DNA of 64,000 nt from JAMXLO01 sp963791495 (GTDB taxonomy: Bacteria; Pseudomonadota; Alphaproteobacteria; Acetobacterales; Acetobacteraceae), in NCBI GenBank assembly GCA_963791495.1, contig CAWBST010000014.1:186001-250000 (forward strand), in the 5' to 3' direction. Positions 53,463 to 60,223 of this stretch are shown here, in pieces. The notes below the pieces were generated by a model that saw nothing but the letters and a program-made list of their open reading frames with translations, searched no databases and was not told the origin of the DNA. Numbering within the stretch: position 1 is the first letter of the stretch; each line of letters begins with the position of its first letter. Made by a program: the position numbers and the translations under genes.

Positions 53463-54893
53463 ATGACTGAGGCGCCCCTGACCCTGCGACCCTATCAGCA
53501 GCACGACGTGGCAGCCCTGCGCGCCGCCTATGCCGCAACCCACCGCGCGGTGCTCTACCAGCTCGCGACAGCGGGCGGGAAAACCATCGTGTTCACCGCG
53601 GTCGTCCAGTCCGCCGCCGCCAAGCGCCGCCGCATCGGGGTCATGCTGCACCGACGCGAACTGGTCCAGCAGGCATCCGCCAAGCTGACCTGGGCCGGAG
53701 TCCCGCACGGCATCGTCGCCGCCGGCCTCGACCGCGACCACGACGCGAACGTGCTGGTCTGCTCAATCCAGACCGCCGCCCGCAGGCTCGCCTCCCTCGG
53801 CAGGTTCGACTTCATCGTCATAGACGAGGCGCACCATGCCCGCGCCGAGACCTGGCACCAGCTTCTCGCGTCGCAGCCATCGGCGAAGCTGTTGGGGGTG
53901 ACCGCGACGCCCGCACGCACCGACGGCAAGGGTCTCGGCATCGAGGCCGGTGGTCTGTTCGATGCGATGGTGTGCGGTCCCTCGATGGCCGAGCTGGTCG
54001 CGGCCGGATGGCTCGCTCCTGCCCGCTGCTTCGTGCCTGGCAGCCGCATCGATACCAGCGGCCTGCGCACGCGCGCCGGCGACTACGTGCTTGAGGCGCT
54101 CGCCGATCGCGCTGGATCGGTGACCGGCGATGCGATCATCGAATACCGCCGCCGCGCGCCTGGGCAATCGGCGATCGCCTTCTGCTGCACCATCGAGCAC
54201 GCCAAGGATGTCGCCGCTGCCTTCCGCAACGCCGGGTATCGCAGCGCATGCGTCCACGGCGCGATGAAGTCGGCCGAGCGCGACGCGCTGATCGGTGGTC
54301 TCGGCGACCAATCGATCGAGGTGCTGACCTCATGCGACCTGATCAGCGAGGGCCTCGACGTGCCATCGGTCGGTGCGGTGATCCTGCTGCGGCCGACCAA
54401 GAGCCTCGTTCTCTGCCTCCAGCAGATCGGCCGGGGCATGCGTCCGAGCCCCGGCAAGGCTTCGCTGATCGTGCTCGATCATGCCGGCAATACTCTGCTG
54501 CACGGACTGCCGGAGGAAGATCGCGCATGGTCTCTCGACGGCGCGCCCAAGCGGGAAGTGAAGGCGACAGAGGAGCCGCCGAACTGGCTATGTCCCAACT
54601 GCGAGTGCCTGAACCCTCTGCACGCTGGGGTCTGCATCGATTGCGGCGCGCTCCGGCCGGTGTGGCGCAAACCGCCGCAGACGATCGACGGCGATCTGGT
54701 CGAAGCCAAAGGGGGACAATACGCGCATATCATCCGATTGCCTTATCGCACGCTCAAATCGCGACCGCGCACACGCGCCGAATTGTCGGCCTACGCACGA
54801 GCGCATCACTACAAGGGCGGGTGGGTCGGGCATTTCTTGCGCGAGCAGGAACTCGAACGCGCCGCAACCATGCAAGGAGGAGACGACGCTTGA
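53463..54893 (+). CDS. SSL2/Rad25-type superfamily 2 helicase with C-terminal zinc ribbon
   Basis: A 476-residue helicase starting MTEAPLTLRPYQQHDVAALR (Q-tip-like motif) after a gaagg site. Motif I is ATAGGKT near residue 35, motif II DEAH near 120, motif III VTATP near 148 and motif VI QQIGRGMRPSPGK near 325. A CPNC...CIDC zinc knuckle lies near residues 380-400. This layout matches phage SF2 helicases that act with a primase or as nucleic-acid remodelers. It lies in the replication operon and its stop overlaps a tiny reading frame (TGATG). Confidence 0.93.
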   Translation: MTEAPLTLRPYQQHDVAALRAAYAATHRAVLYQLATAGGKTIVFTAVVQSAAAKRRRIGVMLHRRELVQQASAKLTWAGVPHGIVAAGLDRDHDANVLVCSIQTAARRLASLGRFDFIVIDEAHHARAETWHQLLASQPSAKLLGVTATPARTDGKGLGIEAGGLFDAMVCGPSMAELVAAGWLAPARCFVPGSRIDTSGLRTRAGDYVLEALADRAGSVTGDAIIEYRRRAPGQSAIAFCCTIEHAKDVAAAFRNAGYRSACVHGAMKSAERDALIGGLGDQSIEVLTSCDLISEGLDVPSVGAVILLRPTKSLVLCLQQIGRGMRPSPGKASLIVLDHAGNTLLHGLPEEDRAWSLDGAPKREVKATEEPPNWLCPNCECLNPLHAGVCIDCGALRPVWRKPPQTIDGDLVEAKGGQYAHIIRLPYRTLKSRPRTRAELSAYARAHHYKGGWVGHFLREQELERAATMQGGDDA

Positions 54894-54958
54894 TGGATAA
54901 CCGCATGATGACCCGTGCCGCGATGAAGCAGGCTGCCAAGGAGCGGCGCGCCGCATGA
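54893..54958 (+). CDS. Possible 21-residue coupled peptide
   Basis: A frame reading MDNRMMTRAAMKQAAKERRA bridges the helicase stop (TGATG overlap) and the start of the next gene (ATGA overlap). It may be a real basic micropeptide or only a translational coupler carrying ribosomes across the 61-base gap. An aaggaggag site precedes its ATG, which supports initiation there. Confidence 0.45.
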   Translation: MDNRMMTRAAMKQAAKERRAA

Positions 54959-55686
54959 CGCGCCAGCGGGTAGCCATCATCGAACGCGCATGGCCGACCC
55001 GCATGGAACTCGCGCGCGATCTGTCCGCCCTCTGCGGCCGTCCGGTTTCCTACTGGACGGTCAAAGCCTGGGAACAGCGCGGCCGCATCCCGGCGCGCTG
55101 GCATGGCCTTATCCTCGCTATCGCGCGCGATCGTGGCATCGAGGCAGGGACCATCGACGAATTGGAAGCGATCGTCCGCGCGCGACTGATCGCAGAACTG
55201 ACGGAGGCGCAAACCATGCACGCTGAAACCGCCGATGCACGCAAGGCCGAGCTTGCCAATCGTCGCGCCTATCGCGCCCATGCAGCAGAGAGGCGACGCC
55301 GCAAGGTGCTGGCGCTCTGGGATGCCGGTCATCAGCAGTCAGCGATCGCCAAGCAACTGAAGCTATCTCGCCAATGGGTCAGCCAGATCATCAAACAGCA
55401 CGACCCGCCGCCGGTCCTCTGCGCCGATGCTGACGAAATGCTCGCCAGCTATCATGCATCTGCCCGGCAGGTTCGCGCCCGGCTGCTCGATCTGGCCAAG
55501 GCGCATGGCATCGATCGTCGCGACGATCTGGTCGAACTCGCGATGGCCGATCCCGAACTGCGCAGCCTCGCGGTCATCCGCCGAGACGAGGACGCGCCCG
55601 AGGCGCCGGTCGAGACGATGCTCCGTTGGATGATCGCAGCGGAGATCAAAGAGGTCTGGTCGTCCATGCGCATTCGGGTGCACTGA
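54955..55686 (+). CDS. Hypothetical DNA-binding protein with two HTH-like segments
   Basis: A 243-residue protein. Residues 10-60 (TRMELARDLSALCGRPVSYW, TVKAWEQRGRIPARWHGLIL) resemble a Cro/CarS-type HTH with helix 3 in VSYWTVKAWEQRG. A basic helix (NRRAYRAHAAERRRRKVLAL) leads into a second HTH (HQQSAIAKQLKLSRQWVSQI) near residue 125. The C-terminus is helical and acidic. This could be a regulator or a replication-initiation factor binding the element's repeats. It is co-translated with its neighbours on both sides. Confidence 0.65.
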   Translation: MTRQRVAIIERAWPTRMELARDLSALCGRPVSYWTVKAWEQRGRIPARWHGLILAIARDRGIEAGTIDELEAIVRARLIAELTEAQTMHAETADARKAELANRRAYRAHAAERRRRKVLALWDAGHQQSAIAKQLKLSRQWVSQIIKQHDPPPVLCADADEMLASYHASARQVRARLLDLAKAHGIDRRDDLVELAMADPELRSLAVIRRDEDAPEAPVETMLRWMIAAEIKEVWSSMRIRVH

Positions 55687-55976
55687 TGCAACGCGACGCT
55701 GACGGCATCGCCGCGCTCGATCCTGCGCCGGAGCACAGGTTCCCGGCCAAGCGGGTGCGCCGGTGGAACACATCGCTCAAGGCGCGGGCGTTGACGAAGC
55801 AGGCGATCTATCAGCTTGCCATGTCGCTGAAGGCGTCCGGTCATTCGCCCGAGGAGGTCTATGTCGCCGTGATCGCGCACAACGAACGCTACGGCCGGCC
55901 GCTGACCGATCGCGAGATCACCGACAAGGCGCTGTGTGCGATGCGATGGCGATGGCCGCCTCATGGCGGTAGATGA
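55686..55976 (+). CDS. Small protein resembling a detached primase C-terminal (PriCT) domain
   Basis: A 96-residue protein whose ATG overlaps the previous stop (TGATG). The segment AIYQLAMSLKASGHSPEEVY followed by AVIAHNERYGRPLTDREITD matches the PriCT-1 pattern (A-x-x-L-x-x-x-G-x-S-x-E-E-V ... N-x-R-x-x-x-P-L-x-x-x-E). In many elements this pattern is fused to the primase; here it is separate. The inference is from pattern only. Confidence 0.5.
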   Translation: MQRDADGIAALDPAPEHRFPAKRVRRWNTSLKARALTKQAIYQLAMSLKASGHSPEEVYVAVIAHNERYGRPLTDREITDKALCAMRWRWPPHGGR

Positions 55977-55984
55977 CCGGAGCT

Positions 55985-56206
55985 TTAGTCGCCCGCCGCC
56001 GCCGCCATCGCCTTGCGCTTCGTGCCCTTCAACGGCCGCCCTGGACGATGCGGCGGGCGCTCCAACAGCACGCCCACCGCTTTCCACAGTCCGGTCGCGG
56101 CATCATTGAGCGTGTCCGCATCGGCGCCGTATCGCGCCTCGGCCCTGGTCGCCAATTCGCGCGCGATTGCCTTCGATTGGTATGCGAGTGTGTTGATATC
56201 GATCAT
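55985..56206 (-). CDS. Small hypothetical protein, opposite strand
   Basis: A 73-residue protein starting MIDINTLAYQSKAIARELAT with a helical N-terminal half, then a basic tail (RPGRPLKGTKRKAMAAAAGD) that could bind nucleic acid. It is convergent with the PriCT-like gene and divergent from the gene at 56480. The composition is not shadow-like and no other gene overlaps it. Function is unknown. Confidence 0.5.
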   Translation of the reverse strand: MIDINTLAYQSKAIARELATRAEARYGADADTLNDAATGLWKAVGVLLERPPHRPGRPLKGTKRKAMAAAAGD

Positions 56207-56313
56207 CGGGGTTGCACGTCCTTGGGCTGATCGCCGAGACGCCGGCAGGTGGCAGGAGAGATCGAGGCCGCTTATCCGATGCGGTCGCCGTATGCGTCAA
56301 ACAACCGGTAGGA

Positions 56314-56333
56314 TTTTCGGGTTGACCCGAAAA
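56314..56333. promoter_or_regulatory. Perfect palindrome, operator candidate 1
   Basis: Inverted repeat TTTTCGGGT/ACCCGAAAA with a 2-base centre. It lies in the 273-bp divergent region between 56206 (minus) and 56480 (plus), 29 bp from a second unrelated palindrome. Size and position fit a repressor operator. Confidence 0.6.
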
Positions 56334-56362
56334 AGGTCCGCCCACATCATTTCCGGGACAAA

Positions 56363-56386
56363 CGGTGTAGTCATACGACTACACCG
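56363..56386. promoter_or_regulatory. Perfect palindrome, operator candidate 2
   Basis: Ten-base arms CGGTGTAGTC/GACTACACCG around atac. It lies in the same divergent intergenic region as the palindrome at 56314-56333. A dimeric HTH protein of the element could bind here. Confidence 0.6.
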
Positions 56387-56479
56387 CGCCGACCTCCGTA
56401 GACCTTCCGAAACCGAACTCGCCCGCGCTATACGCTGATCAGCGCGACCTGCCGCCGCGCCCGACAACGGGGTTTGTAC

Positions 56480-56683
56480 ATGGCAGGCATCGCATCCGCT
56501 TATCGGCCGCCGCCAGCCTCGCCCAGAGCATCAGGCAAGCCGGCGATCGGCAATGCGCGCGATGCCGAACTGGCCTGCCGCCATCGTGGCCCCTGGCTTC
56601 CGAACAGCCCGCCCTTGCCCCGCGAGTGGGTCTACGTGACCGCGACGATCGGCGGGGAAGGCCGATGCGGCGCTGACGCATGA
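56480..56683 (+). CDS. Small hypothetical protein
   Basis: A 67-residue Pro/Ala-rich product (MAGIASAYRPPPASPRASGK). It has no recognisable domain. Its stop overlaps the next start (ATGATG), which is the pattern of the element's real operons and the main reason to accept it. It is the first gene to the right of the two palindromes. Confidence 0.45.
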   Translation: MAGIASAYRPPPASPRASGKPAIGNARDAELACRHRGPWLPNSPPLPREWVYVTATIGGEGRCGADA

Positions 56684-57024
56684 TGCCGGCGCCCGCGTCG
56701 TTCGAGACGTTCCGAGGGCCTCGCCATGGCCACTGCCTCGACGTCTGCCTATGGATCGTCGCGCACGAGCGCGGGCTGTCGCTTGTTCTAGGTCAGTTGG
56801 CGCGGCCGGGCGCGCTGTTGCCGTGCCGGCATGCGTGGGTCTCGCGGGCAGATGGCTGGGTGTTCTGCACAGCCAATGCGTCGTGGTGGCTGGAGGCCCG
56901 ATATATCGACGTCTATGGTGCGACGGTCGATCGCGAATACACACGCGACGAAGTCTTGAAGATGGCGAAGCACTTTCGCGGCCGCTTCGTCACATGGGAT
57001 GGCGTGTTGCAATGGGAGAACTGA
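56680..57024 (+). CDS. Hypothetical protein
   Basis: A 114-residue soluble protein beginning with a double ATG (MMPAPASFETFRGPRHGHCL). It is rich in aromatic residues and Cys/His (HGHCLDVCLWIVAHE, CRHAWVSRADGWVFC, ANASWWLEARYIDVYG), which could indicate a small metal-binding or beta-rich domain. It is convergent with the gene at 57036 (12-bp gap). No function is assigned. Confidence 0.55.
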   Translation: MMPAPASFETFRGPRHGHCLDVCLWIVAHERGLSLVLGQLARPGALLPCRHAWVSRADGWVFCTANASWWLEARYIDVYGATVDREYTRDEVLKMAKHFRGRFVTWDGVLQWEN

Positions 57025-57035
57025 ACGTGCTCCCC

Positions 57036-57683
57036 TCAGGCGACGCCCTGGACGTGCTCGCGCGCCATTTGCTCTCTGATCTCCCCATCGAAATGCTCGG
57101 TCAAGCGTTCGAGGATCGCCAACAGTCTGCCGACCTCGATCCCGGCATTCGGCATGACGTCGAGATCGAGACGCTCCTGCTTCATGCGACACCACATCGG
57201 CATGTCGATATTCGACAAGATGATCGCGCCAATCATTCGCTGCTCGTCCGGCAGGACGAAGCCCTTCATCGCCCTATCGAACACGCGACAGGCATGGGTC
57301 TGCGCCAATGCTGACGCAGGCGGACCGAAACTCGGCTGGCGGTGGGTGATCAGGTTGACGCCCTCACTGAGCCAGATCGGCATCTGTGAGAGGCCCATCG
57401 ATGCGAGGTCGAACGCCTGCCTCAGTAGATCGGCAGCAACGATCTGTTCGGCTGTGACGTGCGAGCCATACGCTGCATGCATCCGGCGCAGCGGATCGAA
57501 GGTGCGCCAGCCCTTTACGCGGCGCGCCTGCCTCTGGTTCGGTCGATCGTCATCAGGATCAGCCCAGTCGGTTTCAACGACTGCGGTCGGCCCGCCCTCG
57601 CGCTGCGAGCGGCGCACCTTCGGCGGATCGCCGAACCCGTCGAACGTCTTGGCCGGCCGACGCTGCTGGACCCGCTTCGCCAT
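57036..57683 (-). CDS. Hypothetical phage-type protein
   Basis: A 215-residue protein from MAKRVQQRRPAKTFDGFGDP. The Arg-rich N-terminus suggests nucleic-acid binding. The helical C-terminal two thirds (TFDPLRRMHAAYGSHVTAEQ, IVAADLLRQAFDLASMGLSQ, FDRAMKGFVLPDEQRMIGAI) have the general pattern of phage late regulators of the DUF6456 or antiterminator kind, but I cannot name a family. It is divergent from the module gene at 57742. A frame extension upstream to 57848 is antisense to that gene and was not used. Confidence 0.55.
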   Translation of the reverse strand: MAKRVQQRRPAKTFDGFGDPPKVRRSQREGGPTAVVETDWADPDDDRPNQRQARRVKGWRTFDPLRRMHAAYGSHVTAEQIVAADLLRQAFDLASMGLSQMPIWLSEGVNLITHRQPSFGPPASALAQTHACRVFDRAMKGFVLPDEQRMIGAIILSNIDMPMWCRMKQERLDLDVMPNAGIEVGRLLAILERLTEHFDGEIREQMAREHVQGVA

Positions 57684-57741
57684 CTCGCCGACCTCGATGC
57701 GATGAACGCGATCAACCTGCTCATCGCGATCGGGCGATGCA

Positions 57742-58056
57742 ATGGCATATACAGCGAGGATGACGCCCGACGAGATCGAGCACGCCATTGCTGCGCTGAC
57801 GGCCAGGGTCGATGCCATCGAGGCATCCTCGCTGCGATACGTCGGCACCTATCGACATGGGATCACATACCAGCCCGGCGACGCCGTGACCTTCGGCGGC
57901 AGTCTATTCCACGCTGATCGCGCGACTGATTGCCGCCCCAGTCTGCCCGGTTCTGGATGGACGCTTGCGATCAAGCGAGGCAAGCCAGGACGCCAGCGCG
58001 CCGAGGCCAACGTCAGAGGACATGCGAACCTGCGCGCGACGCCGAACGCGACCTGA
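57742..58056 (+). CDS. Phage fibre-type protein with carbohydrate-binding-like motif
   Basis: A 104-residue product; ATG 57742 is used, though MTPDEIEHAIAALTARVDAI at 57760 is also possible. The N-terminal helix (residues 7-30, coiled-coil-like) is followed by YVGTYRHGITYQPGDAVTFG, then GSLFHADRATDCRPS, GSGWTLAIKRGKPGR. This Y-x-G-x-Y ... Y-x-x-G-D-x-V-x-x-G-G-S-L-x-x-A/C pattern is characteristic of carbohydrate-binding modules in phage tail-fibre and collagen-like proteins. It is separate here, without fibre or tail genes. It may be a truncated or captured fibre tip. Confidence 0.7.
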   Translation: MAYTARMTPDEIEHAIAALTARVDAIEASSLRYVGTYRHGITYQPGDAVTFGGSLFHADRATDCRPSLPGSGWTLAIKRGKPGRQRAEANVRGHANLRATPNAT

Positions 58057-58066
58057 TCCCAGCCCG

Positions 58067-58121
58067 CAGCATCAATCACGGCACCGGCCGCTGACTGCTG
58101 CCGCTGTCGTGATTGATGCTG
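58067..58121. terminator. Long inverted repeat after the fibre-type gene
   Basis: A perfect 14-bp stem CAGCATCAATCACG/CGTGATTGATGCTG with a 27-base loop, starting 11 bases after the stop of the fibre-type gene. It could act as a terminator-like or protective 3' structure; there is no T-run, so rho-independent termination is not proven. Confidence 0.5.
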
Positions 58122-58227
58122 ATTGATCCTTCTGACCCGGCAAGTCAGACAGGCGCGAGCGCCCTTGACCAACTGCTCAAGGTCAGAACCGACTCTCGAA
58201 AGAAAAGGCCCCGAGAGGAGGACGCGC

Positions 58228-58506
58228 ATGGCAGCGAGAGAACACATGCTCCGGATGTGCAAGGTCGCCGAGACGTGCCCCGACGCTGAACTTCAGCAGC
58301 AGCTGGCCGCGATCAAGCGGTTCATGGATGAACACGACCTCCACACCGATCTGACGCTGATCGGTTGGGCCGAAATCATTCTGAACAACCGGCGCCGGGG
58401 TCATCCCCTGACTGATCCTGCTCTCGGACAACCTCGGCGCAGAACGCCCCGCCGCGCCCGCAGGAGCGGTCACCACCTGCGCCGTCCAGGTGCGCCGCCC
58501 GCATAA
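58228..58506 (+). CDS. Small hypothetical protein
   Basis: A 92-residue protein with an excellent ribosome-binding site (gagaggaggacgcgc). Residues 1-60 are helical and plausible (MAAREHMLRMCKVAETCPDA, KRFMDEHDLHTDLTLIGWAE). From about residue 70 the product becomes Arg/Pro-rich (RRRTPRRARRSGHHLRRP) because the frame runs into the first copy of a direct repeat (58441-58507). The native C-terminus may have been replaced by the repeat. Function is unknown. Confidence 0.5.
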   Translation: MAAREHMLRMCKVAETCPDAELQQQLAAIKRFMDEHDLHTDLTLIGWAEIILNNRRRGHPLTDPALGQPRRRTPRRARRSGHHLRRPGAPPA

Positions 58507-58507
58507 C
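58441..58507. repeat. Direct repeat, first copy (second at 58585-58648)
   Basis: Both copies run from agaacgcc to ccgcccgcataac, sharing blocks cgcccgcaggagcg and ctgcgccgtccaggtg. They are 67 and 64 bp long with starts 144 bp apart and differ by a few substitutions and short gaps. The first overlaps the end of the gene at 58228. Confidence 0.75.
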
Positions 58508-58584
58508 GACCGATCGAATGCAATTTTCCCTCTGGGGATTTCTGCATAATCCTCGGCCTCGCGCTCCCATGCGATGACCAGCCG

Positions 58585-58648
58585 AGAACGCCCCCGCCCC
58601 GCCCGCAGGAGCGTCGCCTGCGCCGTCCAGGTGTGCCGCCCGCATAAC
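58585..58648. repeat. Direct repeat, second copy
   Basis: Second copy of the repeat at 58441-58507, lying in the gene-free stretch 58507-59042. It precedes the hairpin, iterons and palindrome. Confidence 0.75.
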
Positions 58649-58717
58649 CCATGCGCCGCGCCTCGCCTGCCAGGACAGGCCAGGACAGCGCCGCCTGATG
58701 GGTGCGCATCCAGTCCG

Positions 58718-58740
58718 GGCCTTGAGTTCGACTCAAGGCC
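58718..58740. other. Perfect hairpin before the iteron array
   Basis: Ten-base arms GGCCTTGAGT/ACTCAAGGCC with loop TCG, ending exactly where the 20-bp iterons begin. Confidence 0.7.
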
Positions 58741-58800
58741 GCGCGCACTCGCGAGATCGCCCCCTCGCGCGCGAGATCGCGCACTCGCGCATGAGATCGC
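58741..58800. repeat. Three 20-bp iterons
   Basis: Three consecutive 20-base units each end in a 10-base core: gcgagatcgc at 58751-58760 and 58771-58780, and atgagatcgc at 58791-58800. The other half of each unit varies but keeps CTCGC-type motifs. The exact period and the lack of a coding frame suggest a protein-binding array, as at iteron origins or phage operator clusters. Confidence 0.7.
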
Positions 58801-58809
58801 CCGGCAGAG

Positions 58810-58827
58810 TGTTAATGCGCATTAACA
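58810..58827. promoter_or_regulatory. 18-bp perfect palindrome
   Basis: TGTTAATGCGCATTAACA is perfectly symmetric and lies 10 bp after the iterons, in otherwise very GC-rich DNA. Its AT-rich arms make it a good operator or origin-unwinding candidate. The remaining stretch to 59042 contains no gene I can support. Confidence 0.7.
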
Positions 58828-59042
58828 GACCGGGGGGGTCGTCTGGCACCGCGGTTCGAGAAATGGCCGCATCGCAACGCCTCCACGCAGGCATTTTTTG
58901 GCCAGACCGCGCATCCGAGGTCACAGGCGGATTTTGCCGCCTGATCACTGCCGGGTTGCTGCTGCTTTGCCGAGAGCGATTGTCCGGCGCCTAATGCGAT
59001 GCGCGCTCTGCGGACCCGTCCGTCTGCGCTATGCTCCGGACC

Positions 59043-59447
59043 ATGCAGAAGCACGAGATCACTGCCGATCGGCGCATGATGGTCAGCGCCCTGACCGCAT
59101 TCGGCGCCCCGCAGCCCTTCATCGCCTCGAAACTCGGCATCACTGATCGATCGCTGCGCCGGCTTTACCGGGCCGAGATTGACGAAGGCACAGTCGACGC
59201 AGTGATGCGTGTTGCGCGCACGATGTTCGAGATGGCCACGTCAGGCAGGTCCGCGACCGCCTCGATCTTCTTTCTCAGGACCAGGGGCGGGCCCGCCTGG
59301 CGGATCGGTGCGCCGCTCGCTCTGATCGAGCGCGAGCCTTCGCTCGGCAAGAAGGCCCTTGCCGTCCTCGATGCCGAGACTGCCGGTCTCGACAGCGAGT
59401 GGGGTGATGACCTGCTCATCGATATCGACATCAACCGCAGCCCATGA
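59043..59447 (+). CDS. Terminase-small-subunit-like HTH protein
   Basis: A 134-residue protein. Residues 10-45 form an HTH (MVSALTAFGAPQPFIASKLG, ITDRSLRRLYRAEIDEGTVD). The middle (MRVARTMFEMATSGRSATAS, IFFLRTRGGPAWR) matches the common phage pattern V-A-x-x-L-F-x-x-A-T-x-G ... A-x-I-F-W-L-K-T-R, found in small terminase subunits and related regulators. The C-terminus is acidic. No large terminase gene is present in the element. In satellites a private small subunit redirects packaging of a helper phage, which would fit. It is coupled to the next gene (ATGA). Confidence 0.68.
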   Translation: MQKHEITADRRMMVSALTAFGAPQPFIASKLGITDRSLRRLYRAEIDEGTVDAVMRVARTMFEMATSGRSATASIFFLRTRGGPAWRIGAPLALIEREPSLGKKALAVLDAETAGLDSEWGDDLLIDIDINRSP

Positions 59448-59680
59448 CCCGCCGCCTGGGGCGCCGATCCGAGCCGGCGCCAGTCGGACCCATTGCTGCG
59501 CTCGAGGATCAGATCAGCAAGCGGTTCCGCGCGCTGTTTCTCGAACACGGCAAGCCCGACCCGGACGAGATGTTCCGCATCGCCAGCGCCGACGCTGAAC
59601 TGCACCGGCTCTGGCAACAGCATCAGTTCCTGATCGATGCGGTCGAGGATGACATCGGCGACGCAGCCGGGTCAGCCTGA
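59444..59680 (+). CDS. Small hypothetical protein coupled to the terminase-like gene
   Basis: A 78-residue protein whose ATG overlaps the previous stop. Sequence: basic N-terminus (MTRRLGRRSEP), then helical (AALEDQISKRFRALFLEHGK, ELHRLWQQHQFLIDAVEDDI). No motif is known. The ATGA coupling to a terminase-like gene suggests a packaging- or regulation-linked partner. Confidence 0.55.
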   Translation: MTRRLGRRSEPAPVGPIAALEDQISKRFRALFLEHGKPDPDEMFRIASADAELHRLWQQHQFLIDAVEDDIGDAAGSA

Positions 59681-59818
59681 CATCGCCGCGCTTGGTTTCG
59701 ACACCGATCCGCGCCTATGGTGGATCAACGGCAGGTTTTCCCGAGCCGGCCGAAATTCAACCGACGCTGCCGCTCATCGCCCGACGCACCGGGAGAATAG
59801 TGCGAGAAAGGCCATCCG

Positions 59819-60223
59819 TTGTTCGGGATTTGCTCGCCTGCCCCTGCCAAGCCCCGCGGTCCGGTCGCGGCCGCCATCGCGCGCGCCGAGGCCGCAGCCG
59901 CTCGCCGGTTCGCCGTCGCTGCCGACCACAACGCCGCACGCGAGGCTGCCGACCAGGCTGCGGCCGCAATCGATGTTGCCCGCGCCGAGGTCGCCAGCCA
60001 GGAGCAACAGCGCCTGATGTCGGCGACGCTGAAGCAGCAACGCAGCCGCGAGATCGCCAAGCAGCGCATCCTCGACGCGATCAGCGTCGTCCTTGCCGAG
60101 AGCGAGGAACTGGTCCGCCTCGATGACGAATGCGCCCAAGTCGGCATCCGCCATCCCTCGACCGGCATCGGCGGGCACATCGGACACCTCGCCCAACGCA
60201 TCCGATTGACCGCGAGCGGATGA
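59819..60223 (+). CDS. Coiled-coil protein of unknown function
   Basis: A 134-residue product starting at TTG 59819 (start uncertain), Ala/Glu/Arg-rich. A long helical coiled coil spans about residues 15-100 (AAAIARAEAAAARRFAVAAD, DVARAEVASQEQQRLMSATL). The ending (GIGGHIGHLAQRIRL) is not coiled. Its stop overlaps the start of the ClpP-like gene (ATGA). The pairing suggests it is an assembly or delivery factor for the protease. A long frame on the opposite strand was judged a shadow. Confidence 0.55.
   Translation: MFGICSPAPAKPRGPVAAAIARAEAAAARRFAVAADHNAAREAADQAAAAIDVARAEVASQEQQRLMSATLKQQRSREIAKQRILDAISVVLAESEELVRLDDECAQVGIRHPSTGIGGHIGHLAQRIRLTASG

Noticed and set aside
53275..53466. 63-residue frame between primase and helicase genes
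   Set aside because: It spans the strong stem-loop, has Ser/Thr/Pro-rich low-complexity sequence and no ribosome-binding site.
58741..58800. Possible CRISPR array
   Set aside because: Only three 10-base cores at a 20-base period; no spacers of 30 or more bases and no cas genes in the window.
59718..59801. 27-residue frame starting MVDQRQVFPSRP
   Set aside because: No ribosome-binding site, no coupling to neighbours and no recognisable feature.
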